This document shows positions 43,906 to 43,990 of a DNA stretch of 43,990 nucleotides, piece by piece (position 1 is the first letter of the stretch; each line of letters starts with the position of its first letter). The stretch is from Paulinella micropora (taxonomy: Eukaryota; Cercozoa; Imbricatea; Euglyphida). The notes below the pieces were generated by a model, which worked only from the letters and a program-made list of their open reading frames with translations, had not been told where the DNA came from and did not search any database. The translations under genes were made by a program, and so were the position numbers. The stretch lies in contig BJOX01000138.1 of assembly GCA_009731375.1 (NCBI GenBank), positions 235,042-279,031 on the forward strand, written 5' to 3'.

Positions 43906-43990
43906 GTGCTTCTCTGTCAATGGCTGATGCATTTCTGCACATGCGCCTCCATCGTCTCACCCGTGAGGGGAGTACGAAGAATTGACGATA
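43865..43990 (-). mobile_element. SINE 3' end with (TTA)n tail, right edge
   Basis: Reverse complement of the SINE body at about 925-1035. It shares TCGTACTCCCCTC, GATGGAGGC.CATGTGCAG-type sequence and the (TTA)n tail. It is cut by the window edge. Confidence 0.75.

Overview
The window is nuclear DNA from an unidentified eukaryote, probably a protist or alga. It has spliced genes, a piggyBac transposon, tRNA-derived retroposons, and an extreme load of microsatellites: (GATA)n, (CATA)n, (GA)n, (GTT)n and pentanucleotide arrays. I cannot name the lineage. Much of the assembly is low-complexity, and four runs of N interrupt it (2643-2652, 8385-9094, about 22067-22120, about 40308-40547).

Layout. 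Positions 1-1390 hold retroposon 3' ends with (TTA)n tails, one tRNA-like SINE and a GATA array. Positions 1537-2215 are compound (GTT)n. Positions 2241-3717 (+) hold a spliced, frameshifted gene for a permuted amino-methyltransferase-like protein with a Cys/His-rich C terminus. Positions 4593-7453 are a complete piggyBac element with TTAA target site, 14-bp terminal repeats and a three-exon transposase on the minus strand.

From 41571 down to 8117 (minus strand) I can chain about 50 exons. Splice sites and reading-frame phase agree at nearly every junction; one stretch (33.6-32.2 kb) is ambiguous and one exon is partly lost in a gap. The predicted protein exceeds about 3,200 residues. Domains in order are PH, MYND zinc finger, DEP, PH, long Ser/Pro/Thr-rich regions with A-L-[IVA]-S-P motifs, a tandem array of 14-residue cassette exons, CxHx6CxxC zinc motifs, an acidic/basic region, an F-box-like segment and a C-terminal actin-related protein (ARP) domain. 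It may instead be two or more adjacent same-strand genes, for example a PH-MYND-DEP-PH gene followed by an F-box-ARP gene. The phase continuity argues for one gene, but transcripts are needed.

The most unusual feature is the intron architecture. Nearly every intron of this gene is made of tetranucleotide or dinucleotide repeat. The repeat itself often supplies the 5' splice site (gtatct, gtatgt, gtacct) and the 3' splice site (ctatctag). Many introns carry truncated echoes of the neighbouring exon: copies of its acceptor half upstream, or of its donor half downstream. One 42-nt exon has been copied whole several times. The GATA arrays are also the 3' tails of several dispersed retroposon families, which suggests that retroposon tails seed expandable introns and exon duplication.
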